DNA of 43,456 bases from CAYLQA01 sp964385695 (GTDB lineage: Bacteria; Desulfobacterota; Desulfobulbia; Desulfobulbales; Desulfurivibrionaceae). Shown here in pieces: positions 1-9,337 of the stretch (positions are counted from its first letter, which is position 1; the number at the start of each line of letters is the position of its first letter). Made by a program: the position numbers and the translations under genes. The notes under the pieces are model-generated. The model saw only the letters and a program-made list of their open reading frames with translations, did no database searches and was not told where the DNA came from. The DNA is taken from the NCBI GenBank assembly GCA_964385695.1, contig CAYLQA010000031.1, positions 1 to 43,456 on the forward strand. The letters run 5' to 3'.

Positions 1-39
1 TCACCACCCCGGCTCTTTACCGACGCAGCTTACGGTAGT

Positions 40-3000
40 TTGAAGCCTCCACCTGAATGGCGGCTTCGAGGGGCCTTCCCTCATCTCTTATGCAGCATAG
101 CTGCAAGGAGGACTTCATCCTCCTATGCGCCTTCGTGGCACACGATCACCGGAGATTTTAACGGGGACGGCAGGACAGATGTCGGTCGGGTGCATGCCAG
201 TGGAGTTGGTTTCTATTTATCGAACGGAACAAGCGGCTGGACACAAATATCAGGCATAGGGAGCCTCTCTCCTGGGCAGGGCTTTACAGACGCCAATACC
301 TACCCGATATTCACCGGAGATTTTAACGGGGACGGCAGGACAGATGTCAGCCGGGTGCATAGCAATGGTGTCGCTTGTTACTTATCAAGCGGAGAAAGCG
401 GGTCGGGGCAAGCCGACCTCCTGACCAGCATCTCCAACGGCCTGGGCGGCACCACCACGGTTGAATACACCCCCTCCTCGGCCTGGTCCAACACCTACCT
501 ACCGGTAGGCATGATCCTGCAGACGGTCTCCTCGGTGACAACAAGCGACGGCCGAGGCAACACCTCCACCACCAACTACTCCTACGAGGGCGGCCTCTGG
601 TCCAATAAAGAACGCTCGTTCCTGGGCTTTCGCAAGGTCACAGCCGTGCTCGATGCCGAGGGCAACTATACCGAGACCTTCTACCTCCAACGGGAGGGCT
701 CTATCTCAAAACCCGAGTTTACCTATTTTAAAGACCCCTCAGGCAGCATCTACCGTTACAGCCAGTTTGATTACGACTATAACCTTGAGGCACCCTATAC
801 GTCCCTTTTGACCAACCGCTGGGAGTATGAGTGCAACCTCTCCAGCAACTGCTTTAAAACCCTTAGCCAGTTTGCCTACGACAATTACGGCAATGTGGAA
901 ACCACCTACGAGTACGGCGATTATGATGTGGCAGGCGATGAGCGCACCACCGTGCGTACCGTTATCCCCAATACCACCGACTATATCGTCAGCCTGCCCG
1001 CATCAGAAGAGGTCTTTGAGGGCATTGGCGTGGACCCGCTCAACCTCAAGAAACAGGTGCGCTTTTACTACGACAACAACACCTCGCATATCACTGCTCC
1101 TGTTAAGGGCGATGTGACCAAGCTTGAGAAATGGAACGACCAGACCGGCGGCTATGTTGCTGCATCCATGACCTACGACACCTACGGCAATGTCACCACC
1201 AAGACCGATGAACGCGGTACCACCACGGTCACCGAGTATGAGACGGCCTATAATATCTACCCCACTGCCACCTATGTGGAGGTCAACCCTGCGGCTGGCT
1301 GCAGTGCAGTAAACCACTGCATGACCACGGTCTGGGACACGGTACTCGGGCTTAAGCTCTCCACCACGGATGCCAATAACGCCACCTCATCCAACACCTA
1401 CGATGCCATGGGCCGTGTGTTGAACCAGACCAATCCGGCAGGCACCACCGTTGTCCAGTATCTGGACTGGGGTAACCCCACCCTGCAGCGCATCCGTAAA
1501 TCCGAGCCCGATGGCACTGCCGACGGCCTTTGGACCGAGGCGTACCAAGACGGCCTGGGCCGCGCCTACAAACAGGTACGCGAGGGCGGCTTTACCCAGG
1601 AGACCGAGTTTGACGATGTTACCAAACGTCCATTCCGCCAATCACTCTGGTACGCAGCAGGCGAGAACCCGCGTTACATCACCTACCAGTACGACGGCTT
1701 GGGTCGTAAACGCATCATCACCAACCCCGATGCCACCTATGCCGAGGTGGTCTATGCCAACGATGCAAATGGCAAGCCCTACAAGGCCGCCTATGACGAG
1801 CTGCGCCACGAGACCGTCATGTGGCAGGATGCCTACGGCAATGTCACCCAGGTGCGTGAGTATATCGATGCCACCTATGCCTACACCACCTATGAGTACG
1901 ATGTGCTGGGCAACCCGGTGCGGGTGGTGGATGCGCACGGCAACGAGACCACCACGCTTTGGGACTCACTGGGCAGAAAACTCACTACCAATGATGTGGA
2001 TATGGGCACCTGGAACTACCTCTACGACGCGACAGGTAACCTGCTTACCCAGACCGATGCTAAGAATCAGCAGACCGAGTTTAGCTACGATGCCTTGGGC
2101 CGTGTTACCGCCAAGACCGTGCAGGGCGTGATTGCAGCAGAGTATTTTTATGATGAAGCAGGCCACGGCGCAAGCCAGGGCCGCCTGACCCGGATCATCA
2201 CCCCGGACGGCTCCGAATCACACACCTGGAATAACCTTGGGCTTGAGACCGAGGTAACCCGTTGCGTGGACAGCGATTGCATGACCATCGGCCAGGGTTA
2301 TGATTCTCTGGGCCGGGTAACCTCCATCACCTATCCGGACAACGAGGTGGTCACCTATGGTTATGACGATTCCGGCCAGCTTGCCGCAGTGCCCGGCTAT
2401 GCCGACTCCTTAAACTGGACCAGCAACGGCCAGCTTGCGGCCATGAATTATTCTAACGGCACCTCCAACACCTTTACCTTTGATGCAGACCGCCAGTGGC
2501 TCACCACATCCACGGTTACCGGGCCGGGTACCACCACCCTGTACGAGGCAGGGTACACCTATTACGCCACTGCCTTGATCAGCGATATCGTCTCTTCAAC
2601 CAATGCCCAGCTCAACATGCACCTGGGCTATGACTCCATCAACCGTCTTACCACGGTGACCGGCGGCCAGTCCCAGAGCTTTACCTACGATGCCCTAGGC
2701 AACATGACCAACAACTCGGCCCTTGGCACATACGGTTATAACGACCCGAACCATAAACACGCCGTGACCAGCGCAGGTGCAATGACCATGGCATACGATG
2801 GCAACGGCAATATGACCACCGACGGATTCCGCACCTTTAGCTGGGATGGCGAGAACCGTCTTAAATCTGTCACCCGTGACGGCCTTACCACCAGTTTTAA
2901 ATACGATCAGGATGGCAACCGGATCGAAAAGGCCGGGGCCACCGGCTCCATTATCCGTTACTTCGGCTCCATGGTGGAGCTCAACAACGGCGAGTTGGTC

Positions 3001-4245
3001 AAGCATTACTATGCAGGCTCCATGCTCATTGCCAAGCAGGATACCTCTGGCACCTACTGGTACCACGGCGACCACCTGCAATCCACCAGGTTGATGACCG
3101 ACAGCCTAGGCCAAGCAGTTAAAACCTACGACTACGCCGTGTTCGGCGACATCATCAACGAAACCGGCACCCTGCACAACGAGCGTACCTATACCGGCCA
3201 TAACGTGGATCCGGATACTGGACTGATTTATATGAATGCCAGGTATTACGATGCGACGCTGGGACGCTTTCTCTCGGCCGATACCATCGTCCAAGATCCG
3301 TTCGACCCGCAATTTTTAAACCGCTATACATACTGCCGTAACAATCCAGTGATGTACACCGACCCTAGTGGACATTGTTGTGGGATTGAGGTGATTATCG
3401 CCGGAGCAGTTATTGGAGCACTAATAGGTGGGACGACTGCTGAATTAATGGGCGGCGATTTTTTTGAGGGAGCATTGACAGGGGCAATATCCGGTGCCCT
3501 TTTTGCCGGTGTCGGAAATATGATTGCAATGGCTGAGCAGGCTGGACGTGCATTTACGACACTTCAACAAGTTGGCCTACATGCCGGGGCAGGAGCTTTG
3601 TCTGGTGGAATTAATAGTTTTATTACCGATAGTGACTTGGGAATTGCCATGTTGACTGGGGCTATTGCTGGAGGAGTAGGCATGTATGCAGGCCCATACT
3701 TGGAAGCATTCGGAAAACCAATTGAATATGCGGGAAGATCACTCATGGGTGGATTCATTGGTGGCTTGGGAGCTGAACTATATGGGGGAGAGTTCGGACG
3801 AGGATTTGCCCAAGGTGCACTAACCGCAGCTTATGGAGCAATTGCTAATGATGGGTTACATAAAGGAGCTAAATTCATTTTTCGTAAAAACGATGCCTTA
3901 CCCGACCAGTATACAAATGCGGATGTTGTAAATGATGCTCTCAATATGGTTGTGAATTCCCCAGATGGTCCTGTTAAAATCTATGATGGGATGAGCTATC
4001 GAGTAATAAATAAAAATGGAAACCGCCTTAGTTACTCAGATGAACAAATGCAGTTGAGTGGAGTGTACTCGATTGGAAATGGGGGAACTGTTACCATTAA
4101 CAAAATAGAGGGACGTTTGCCTATGATGATTCCAATACCGAGAACTGTGACTTTGTCTGCTAGTCAGACTGGGATCGTTAACGTTCACTTAGATTATCCC
4201 TGGTACAAACCAGTGCCAATTCCAAGGAGTTATTCATATGAGTAA
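40..4245 (+). CDS. RHS/YD-repeat protein with VCBS/FG-GAP motifs and variable C-terminus (5' end probably outside window)
   Basis: Large surface or secreted RHS-family protein, about 1,400 residues visible. Near the N-terminus are two calcium-binding-type motifs (GDFNGDGRTDV), then many YD repeats (YDALGN, YDGLGR types), then the RHS core closure around residues 1065-1112 (ARYYD, GRFLSAD, NRYTY, DPSGH). After DPSGH the last ~290 residues change character: first Gly/Ala-rich hydrophobic repeats, then a unique tail, and base composition becomes AT-richer. This is the usual polymorphic-toxin layout, in which the core encapsulates a variable C-terminal effector; I do not recognise the effector fold. 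The frame has no stop back to base 1, the TTG at 40 is arbitrary, and the first ~35 residues do not resemble VCBS or RHS sequence, so the true N-terminus or a recombination junction may lie there. The stop overlaps the next gene by 8 bases. Confidence 0.85.
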   Translation: MKPPPEWRLRGAFPHLLCSIAARRTSSSYAPSWHTITGDFNGDGRTDVGRVHASGVGFYLSNGTSGWTQISGIGSLSPGQGFTDANTYPIFTGDFNGDGRTDVSRVHSNGVACYLSSGESGSGQADLLTSISNGLGGTTTVEYTPSSAWSNTYLPVGMILQTVSSVTTSDGRGNTSTTNYSYEGGLWSNKERSFLGFRKVTAVLDAEGNYTETFYLQREGSISKPEFTYFKDPSGSIYRYSQFDYDYNLEAPYTSLLTNRWEYECNLSSNCFKTLSQFAYDNYGNVETTYEYGDYDVAGDERTTVRTVIPNTTDYIVSLPASEEVFEGIGVDPLNLKKQVRFYYDNNTSHITAPVKGDVTKLEKWNDQTGGYVAASMTYDTYGNVTTKTDERGTTTVTEYETAYNIYPTATYVEVNPAAGCSAVNHCMTTVWDTVLGLKLSTTDANNATSSNTYDAMGRVLNQTNPAGTTVVQYLDWGNPTLQRIRKSEPDGTADGLWTEAYQDGLGRAYKQVREGGFTQETEFDDVTKRPFRQSLWYAAGENPRYITYQYDGLGRKRIITNPDATYAEVVYANDANGKPYKAAYDELRHETVMWQDAYGNVTQVREYIDATYAYTTYEYDVLGNPVRVVDAHGNETTTLWDSLGRKLTTNDVDMGTWNYLYDATGNLLTQTDAKNQQTEFSYDALGRVTAKTVQGVIAAEYFYDEAGHGASQGRLTRIITPDGSESHTWNNLGLETEVTRCVDSDCMTIGQGYDSLGRVTSITYPDNEVVTYGYDDSGQLAAVPGYADSLNWTSNGQLAAMNYSNGTSNTFTFDADRQWLTTSTVTGPGTTTLYEAGYTYYATALISDIVSSTNAQLNMHLGYDSINRLTTVTGGQSQSFTYDALGNMTNNSALGTYGYNDPNHKHAVTSAGAMTMAYDGNGNMTTDGFRTFSWDGENRLKSVTRDGLTTSFKYDQDGNRIEKAGATGSIIRYFGSMVELNNGELVKHYYAGSMLIAKQDTSGTYWYHGDHLQSTRLMTDSLGQAVKTYDYAVFGDIINETGTLHNERTYTGHNVDPDTGLIYMNARYYDATLGRFLSADTIVQDPFDPQFLNRYTYCRNNPVMYTDPSGHCCGIEVIIAGAVIGALIGGTTAELMGGDFFEGALTGAISGALFAGVGNMIAMAEQAGRAFTTLQQVGLHAGAGALSGGINSFITDSDLGIAMLTGAIAGGVGMYAGPYLEAFGKPIEYAGRSLMGGFIGGLGAELYGGEFGRGFAQGALTAAYGAIANDGLHKGAKFIFRKNDALPDQYTNADVVNDALNMVVNSPDGPVKIYDGMSYRVINKNGNRLSYSDEQMQLSGVYSIGNGGTVTINKIEGRLPMMIPIPRTVTLSASQTGIVNVHLDYPWYKPVPIPRSYSYE
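146..183 (+). repeat. 38-bp exact direct repeat, copy 1 (VCBS/FG-GAP motif)
   Basis: These 38 bases are identical to 311-348. Each copy encodes the GDFNGDGRTDV calcium-binding motif of the RHS protein. Identity at the DNA level suggests recent tandem duplication of the repeat unit. Confidence 0.9.
311..348 (+). repeat. 38-bp exact direct repeat, copy 2
   Basis: Second copy of the repeat at 146-183, in the same frame and 165 bases (55 codons) downstream, so unit loss or gain would keep the RHS frame open. Confidence 0.9.
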
Positions 4246-4879
4246 TTACGTCTCTGTTCTTAAAAGCGGGGTGTTTTTTTGTTTATTTTTGAGCTGCCAT
4301 GCTCCTGCCTTTGCTGGATTTAGTGATAAGAGTACCTCAGGCTTCGAAAAGTCTCACAACGCTGCACCTGTCGGATATTGGAAACAAATTGATAATGAGA
4401 AAAGTATTGTTTCAATAACTAGAGAAGAAGGTGGCTTTTTGTTAATGGGAATTTCTGGGAAAGAAGTGTTTTCATACTCCTTTTACTTGTCAAAATTAAA
4501 AAGCAATACGGTTGCCGTCGTTCCCGGAGGGGGAATTGCATCCGCTGGGCCGAGGTTAAAACAGCTAGAAGAAGGAAGGGCCTTTATAGGGCACAATACT
4601 CTAATGAGGTATGAAGAGACATTTGATAGTCTTCGTTTGACACCGATCACGCTCAGGCTTGTTGAGGATGACATTAACAAAGGATTGTTAGAAGGGAAAG
4701 TGGAGTATACTTGTTTGCCAGAACCAGAGGAGAAGGCTAGCTCAGCTCAAAGTGAAAAAAGAAAAACGGCTTGTCCTATTTATGATGTCGAGCCCGCCAC
4801 CTTGCGTGACTATATTGAAAAAAATAATGAAAGGATTTTTGACCGAAACAACACAGTAATCTTGCAGAAAATATATTGA
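4238..4879 (+). CDS. Exported protein of unknown function, partner of the RHS C-terminus
   Basis: 213 residues with an N-terminal signal peptide: a hydrophobic stretch near residues 9-27 ending in PAFAG. An AAGGAG ribosome site sits just before the ATG, and the first 8 bases overlap the end of the RHS gene, so the two are translationally coupled. The mature part is soluble-looking and contains two Cys (CLPEPEE, TACPIYD) that could form a periplasmic disulfide. It shares the AT-rich composition of the RHS C-terminus. Position and overlap fit an immunity or accessory protein travelling with the RHS tail, but I recognise no family. An immunity protein directed to the periplasm would imply an effector acting there. 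Confidence 0.7.
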   Translation: MSNYVSVLKSGVFFCLFLSCHAPAFAGFSDKSTSGFEKSHNAAPVGYWKQIDNEKSIVSITREEGGFLLMGISGKEVFSYSFYLSKLKSNTVAVVPGGGIASAGPRLKQLEEGRAFIGHNTLMRYEETFDSLRLTPITLRLVEDDINKGLLEGKVEYTCLPEPEEKASSAQSEKRKTACPIYDVEPATLRDYIEKNNERIFDRNNTVILQKIY

Positions 4880-4920
4880 CATGTATTTCAAAAGACTTAC
4901 CCCACCCTTTTAGGTAACGC

Positions 4921-5418
4921 ATGAAACAACAAAATAAAAAATCGGGCACCTTTTTTTTCGCTATCTTGGTCATTGCCATTGCCGGGCTCTCCATCCTGTT
5001 CTTCATAGGGCCGGAGTTTTCCAAGGAGAAGGTTTCTCTTACTGAAAACAAAAAAAAACCTGCGGCCGAAAAACTTCTCTCTCCCCCATCAGAGCAAGCT
5101 GTAATCGATTCGGCAGAGGACAAGCTAGATAAATCCGCTGTGCGGGCTCAGGATATCGAAGCCATGCGCAAGGAGGCGCAAAGGAAGAAGGGCCTCGAAC
5201 AGGACTCCATGCCCCAAAGCAAATATATCGCCCCAGGCACGCCACCCGATGTCACAGCAGAGGAGCACCCCCAGAAACGTTTGGCAGCAGAACAGCGCGG
5301 CCCTTTGCCCCAAGCCAAAATCACCCCCCCTCCCCGAATCGACAGCATCGCAACTACCAAGCAGACCGAAACCCTCTCCACCCCAATCACCCCCGAGTCG
5401 GCCCCCTCTCCCTTCTGA
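4921..5418 (+). CDS. Membrane-anchored Pro/Lys-rich protein of unknown function
   Basis: 165 residues. One N-terminal transmembrane helix (about residues 11-30, GTFFFAILVIAIAGLSILFF) follows a Lys-rich cytoplasmic start. The rest is low-complexity, rich in Lys, Glu, Pro and Ala, ending in a Pro/Thr/Ser-rich tail. The architecture resembles periplasmic spacer proteins, but no domain is recognisable. It starts 41 bases after the previous gene with a weak ribosome site and converges on the relaxase gene. Sequence bias makes function assignment unsafe. Confidence 0.55.
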   Translation: MKQQNKKSGTFFFAILVIAIAGLSILFFIGPEFSKEKVSLTENKKKPAAEKLLSPPSEQAVIDSAEDKLDKSAVRAQDIEAMRKEAQRKKGLEQDSMPQSKYIAPGTPPDVTAEEHPQKRLAAEQRGPLPQAKITPPPRIDSIATTKQTETLSTPITPESAPSPF

Positions 5419-5563
5419 CCCACACCCACCAAGATCAATCCGCCCCGAACTCCAAAGAAGTCTGTTTTTTATAAAGCCAGAAAACAGGAGAGCCGGTCTA
5501 TTTGATCTCGGATCAGAGTCCTCTATAAATCGAGGGCAAGCGTTTTGTTTTTTGCTCAAATGT

Positions 5564-7303
5564 TTAAAACTTAGGTCGAATTATCTTATTATTATCGACT
5601 AACCTGAGCCCCCCTGCGCTCTCCATTTCTTTTCTGAGGGAGCTTGCAATGGAGGAAACCCCAGTAGCCTCTACCCGACTGGCAATATCCTCAAGGACAG
5701 CCCATTCTTCTCGCACCCGACTTTCTCCCCCGTTCCCGGAAGAAGTTGTTACTAAACGTAGACAACTCCCACCTGGATCAAAGAGTCGCCTGAGATATTC
5801 CCCAGGCGAGCATTGCTTAATTACTTCGACCACTCTTGAGAGTGGCCACTCCCGGCGAAAAAGCGTGATTGCGACGTAAGCATCGCACACATTCCAGTCA
5901 ATTTCATCTTCATTGTTCTTCTCTTTCGCAAAATCTTGAGCTAGCGACAGATAGTAATCTTCTTGCTTCGCCTCCCAAGGGTCTAAATCCTCAAAAGGCT
6001 CTTCATAGTTTATAATTCGGTCAATACGATTATAAACCTTCACCTCAATCTTCTCTCGCTGTGCCAGTGCAATCCTATTCAGTTCATTAATTTCTTCCCA
6101 AGTTTTTGAGAATTGACTTTCCGTCCGTGAAGTTGGCATTTTCAAAATTCTGCCGACTTTTTTGCGATACATTTCTGCCGCCTGTGCAGTTAGGTCTGCA
6201 ACAACGGCTTGCTGAGAATAATTAAGAGCCAACATCCTCACAGCATCCTCAAACGGGCAACTCTCCAAGTACATCACAAGATCGATAGCATTCCGGCCCA
6301 CGGCCCTTTTTTGCCCAGGAATATAAAACTTTCCTTCCCGAAGTGTAATTTCCTGAACCTTATCCCTATTTGGATATTGCTCTAAAATTGAGGATAACTC
6401 AATTTTTCTGACCTGCGAGGCCAGGTTTTTCAGGCTAGTGTTTTCTATTTTTACTGACTCGACAGTACGAGAGAGGCGAGAATTTTCCCTCTTAAGTGTC
6501 TCAACTTGTTTTTTTAAAATTATTGCTTCAGAGACTTTTGACTCAGATTTTCTTAGAAAATTGATTGCCACGTTCCGTTGCTTATATAAGCCTACAGCAG
6601 CTTTCTTCATCCCCTGAGCATATTCCTCCTGCTTTAAGGGGTTGTATTTAGCAAGGCCGACTAAAGGCTCCGGGGCTTTAGGCAGCGCAGGGAGCTTCAC
6701 CCTTGTTGTGCTATTGACCTGGCCATAAAATTGAGAAACTTTCACATGTTTAGCACAGCTTCCTTTCAAACCTCTTTCAAGCCCCAAATGTCTCACCGCT
6801 CCAGCATAACCAGACTGAAGATCACGCAGAACCTGACGAGATCCACCTAAAAGTTTACGGCAATTGAGTCGCCCATCGACCATGGGCACCATGACCGCAT
6901 GAATATGAGGTGTGGATTCGTCTAAATGCACGACTACAGAGACAATGCGGTCATCCCATTTTTCTTTCATCCACTTCATGGTTGCATCACGCCAGGCCTC
7001 CATGCGCTCCTGATCATAGAGACCTGCTACTTCAGGGGATTGAGGCCGGAAATACTCTGGGCTTGCACTACAAAAAATCTCCACGGCTAATACCGCATTT
7101 TTCCGTACCTTCTTGCCTCCGTTATTGCCAATTCCTTTTTTTACTGCTTCCACTAGACCAGTTGTCTTCACCAACGCCTCATTAAATGAGGCTCGTTCAC
7201 GATCCACATTGGGCGTATTACGCAACCTAAGATTGTGCTGTGCCGCACCACCTATAGCGCCCCATGTCTTTAATTTCTGTATTCGTAAAATTGCATATGG
7301 CAT
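5564..7303 (-). CDS. MobV/Pre-family relaxase (plasmid mobilisation protein)
   Basis: 579 residues. It would nick oriT and covalently hold DNA for conjugal transfer. The N-terminal domain (1-200) carries the MobV motifs: an early R/N-rich segment (AAQHNLRLRNTPN) and the metal-binding HLDESTPHIH at residues 126-135. A coiled coil (about 255-300) follows. Around 315-370 there is a segment resembling the DnaG/CHC2-associated region (GRNAIDLVMYLE) seen at the C-terminus of some mobilisation proteins. The start has an AGGAGA site 8 bases upstream. The palindrome-rich region immediately upstream (7304-7471) is the expected oriT position. No type IV secretion genes are in the window, so this looks mobilisable rather than self-transmissible. 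Confidence 0.88.
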   Translation of the reverse strand: MPYAILRIQKLKTWGAIGGAAQHNLRLRNTPNVDRERASFNEALVKTTGLVEAVKKGIGNNGGKKVRKNAVLAVEIFCSASPEYFRPQSPEVAGLYDQERMEAWRDATMKWMKEKWDDRIVSVVVHLDESTPHIHAVMVPMVDGRLNCRKLLGGSRQVLRDLQSGYAGAVRHLGLERGLKGSCAKHVKVSQFYGQVNSTTRVKLPALPKAPEPLVGLAKYNPLKQEEYAQGMKKAAVGLYKQRNVAINFLRKSESKVSEAIILKKQVETLKRENSRLSRTVESVKIENTSLKNLASQVRKIELSSILEQYPNRDKVQEITLREGKFYIPGQKRAVGRNAIDLVMYLESCPFEDAVRMLALNYSQQAVVADLTAQAAEMYRKKVGRILKMPTSRTESQFSKTWEEINELNRIALAQREKIEVKVYNRIDRIINYEEPFEDLDPWEAKQEDYYLSLAQDFAKEKNNEDEIDWNVCDAYVAITLFRREWPLSRVVEVIKQCSPGEYLRRLFDPGGSCLRLVTTSSGNGGESRVREEWAVLEDIASRVEATGVSSIASSLRKEMESAGGLRLVDNNKIIRPKF

Positions 7304-7471
7304 ACATGTACTCTCCTATAGGCATGCTATGAGCATGCAAAACGCATAGGTGGAACCTTGCGTTTGTCTTTTCCTGAAGGCCGGAGGCCGAAAGCGAACG
7401 CAACAATTGCAAATTGTGGAGTGAGTCCACTTTTCAGCCACCGCTCCGCTGCTAAAAAGTGGTGAAACAAC
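7304..7471. other. Candidate oriT: cluster of inverted repeats upstream of relaxase
   Basis: This 168-base gap between the relaxase and the next minus-strand gene holds several perfect or near-perfect inverted repeats: GCATGC-5-GCATGC (7322-7338), CAATT-3-AATTG (7404-7416), GTGGA-5-TCCAC (7416-7430) and a 12-base pair of arms with one mismatch (7427-7438 with 7451-7462, CCACTTTT/AAAAGTGG core). MobV oriTs lie directly upstream of mob and contain such repeats; I infer the function from position. The exact nick site cannot be called. Confidence 0.5.
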
Positions 7472-7954
7472 TCACCTCAACAGCAGTTCCAGTCCCACTA
7501 GTGTCACCGATGCGGAGACAAACCCAGACATAACCCCCGTTGCAAGTATCAAGAATAAATACTCCTTTTCCTTGTGCTCTAAATTTTTTGCTACTTTCTG
7601 AGCCCTCTTCATGAGAAAAGGGCCAATTCTTTCAATACGTCCGACGCTACTTGTGAATTTATCGAGGGCCTCTTCTACATCCAGCATGGTTGAAAACAAA
7701 CGCTCACTCACCTTTTGCATTTGGGCTACCAATTTACGTGTTTCATCCACCAAATTTTCACTGGCCTCACCGAGATTCTCTGAAAGCCTTAAACTCAATT
7801 CCGTTGTGAGAGCCTGAGCTATGCGCAAGTTTTCTTGATTCACAGCTGAAATTTCCCGCGCCACCCCAGATATTATTTTTTCAGCTACTACATGACCATG
7901 AAGCCGTGACAACTCCTTTTTCAAGACAGGCAGATCTGTAATTTGCTTATCCAT
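7472..7954 (-). CDS. Coiled-coil protein with C-terminal membrane anchor (mobilisation-module accessory?)
   Basis: 160 residues, mostly predicted helix or coiled coil (LTTELSLRLSENLGEAS, LVAQMQKVSERL), ending in one transmembrane segment (about 133-157, FLILATGVMSGFVSASVTLV). It lies between the oriT-like region and a replication-type gene, all on the minus strand. Small tail-anchored coiled-coil proteins often accompany relaxases and may position the relaxosome at the membrane, but I recognise no named family. The start is supported by an AGGAGCT site just upstream. Confidence 0.6.
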   Translation of the reverse strand: MDKQITDLPVLKKELSRLHGHVVAEKIISGVAREISAVNQENLRIAQALTTELSLRLSENLGEASENLVDETRKLVAQMQKVSERLFSTMLDVEEALDKFTSSVGRIERIGPFLMKRAQKVAKNLEHKEKEYLFLILATGVMSGFVSASVTLVGLELLLR

Positions 7955-7976
7955 TTAGATAGCTCCTTTTAGCTAG

Positions 7977-8915
7977 TTAATTCAAAGCACCCATTGCTTC
8001 GGCAATTTTACTTAGAACTCGAGCATCCGTGAGGTCGCTAGGTAGCTCAGATGTATTTAAAGCCTTCTGGCAGATAACCTTTTGCTCCTCTAAAGGCATA
8101 TCTTCGAAGTGCTTTGCTGCTAATCTCATTTGCTCTAACAAGTCCCTTTCCTTTAGTTCGGAGTCAGCTTCTCGCTGTTCAAGTTCTCTTTTGCGCAATT
8201 CACGCTCCGCTTCTTCTTTGACCCAGTTTGCCAGCTCCCTTTTTCTTCCACTTGTTAACCGTCCCCCCTCTTCCGCGATTTTTCTTCGAATTCCTTCCGA
8301 AAAAGCAAACTCACTCGTCCGTATCTCCCCCGCGTGTACCATTTTCTTTGTTAAAAGACGGACATACTCTTCCACTAACTGGCACTCATCTTCTGCCACG
8401 TGCTCCGGGGATAAAGGGGGTGGCTGGTGGGTTTCTTTCTTTAGGTTAGAGCCAGGTTTTGTTTGGTTGGGGGGTAAGGAGGATTGCTCACCGCAATCCT
8501 GTCCCATGCTTTCAGCATGCTCTTCGCTTCCCGCTTGCATGCTCCCTGCATCTGTTCCCCACCTAGCCATTGCAGCTTCCCGCGCTTTTTTACTCCGTTG
8601 TTTAGAGTGCGCAGCCCAGTGGTTATGTTCAACCCAGTCGTGTATTACATAGCAATCAGAAACGTCATCATGTTCAATTAGCTTCAGATCTAAAAGGGTA
8701 TTCACAAACAGCTTCACATCTCCCCCCCAACCAGCTGCGATACAAATATCTTCTTCTGACCAACCAGAAAGACGTCCTTCCGGGGCATCTTCAGCAACCG
8801 CACCCCACAAATCCATTACAGCTAGAACCCCTGTACACTCGAGTCGGTTTAACAATTTTTGTCTTTTTCGATTTCTACGCCAACCAAGACTAATTCTGTA
8901 GTCTGTATTCGCCAT
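7977..8915 (-). CDS. Replication-organiser-like DNA-binding protein (phage/plasmid type)
   Basis: 312 residues. The N-terminal ~120 residues resemble phage and plasmid replisome-organiser proteins with a winged-helix domain. They begin RISLGWRRNRKRQKL, pass LTGVL/DLWGAVAEDAPEGRL-type segments, and reach VIHDWVEHNHWAAHSKQRS followed by AREAAMARWG, a signature I associate with that group. A linker rich in Gln, Glu and Pro follows, then a charged helical C-terminus (AELRKRELEQREADSELKERDL region). It probably supports element replication or helicase loading. It lies in the same transcription unit as the relaxase module, with about 22 bases to the downstream gene. Confidence 0.55.
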   Translation of the reverse strand: MANTDYRISLGWRRNRKRQKLLNRLECTGVLAVMDLWGAVAEDAPEGRLSGWSEEDICIAAGWGGDVKLFVNTLLDLKLIEHDDVSDCYVIHDWVEHNHWAAHSKQRSKKAREAAMARWGTDAGSMQAGSEEHAESMGQDCGEQSSLPPNQTKPGSNLKKETHQPPPLSPEHVAEDECQLVEEYVRLLTKKMVHAGEIRTSEFAFSEGIRRKIAEEGGRLTSGRKRELANWVKEEAERELRKRELEQREADSELKERDLLEQMRLAAKHFEDMPLEEQKVICQKALNTSELPSDLTDARVLSKIAEAMGALN

Positions 8916-8930
8916 GGCTCCCCCTACCTA

Positions 8931-9179
8931 CTAACCTTGGATGACAGACTCTTTCTTCCGAGGCCTACCACGCTTTCTCCCTTTACTCGGGTGAAGCATT
9001 GCCTTTTCCTCCAACCACTCCTTTACATCATTGAGCCTCCATGCCCACCTGCGTCCTATCCGGAAAGGCCTAGGAATGGCACACGGCCAGGCTTTTCGTT
9101 GGATATGAGACCGAATTGCAGCCTCACTTGTCGCCATTAACCCTGCCAGGTCACCCACATAAATTATTTCTGGTTTCAC
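8931..9179 (-). CDS. AlpA/excisionase-like small HTH DNA-binding protein
   Basis: 82 residues starting at GTG 9179, preceded by a strong AGGAGG (9186-9191 on the complementary strand). A longer reading back to 9302 has no ribosome site and a non-conserved leader. The sequence is a MerR-like helix-turn-helix of the AlpA/Xis class: VGDLAGLMATSEAAIRSHI, then PRPFRIGRRWAWRLNDVKEW. A basic tail (KGRKRGRPRKK) follows, itself an AT-hook-like GRP motif. Such proteins act as excision factors or as regulators of integrase genes in integrative elements. It lies 15 bases upstream of the replication-organiser gene. No integrase is visible in the window. Confidence 0.7.
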   Translation of the reverse strand: MKPEIIYVGDLAGLMATSEAAIRSHIQRKAWPCAIPRPFRIGRRWAWRLNDVKEWLEEKAMLHPSKGRKRGRPRKKESVIQG

Positions 9180-9337
9180 CTTTAACCTCCTGATACAATT
9201 ACTATTATTAATCTTGCATATGTATCCAACAGCTTGAAAAGCTATGGTTAATAGTGATCTTAGGATCAAAATGCCGAATAAGCTTTCCCCTAAACGTGAC
9301 ACTTGATTTATCAGGCTGTTTTCACAATGGAAAAAAT

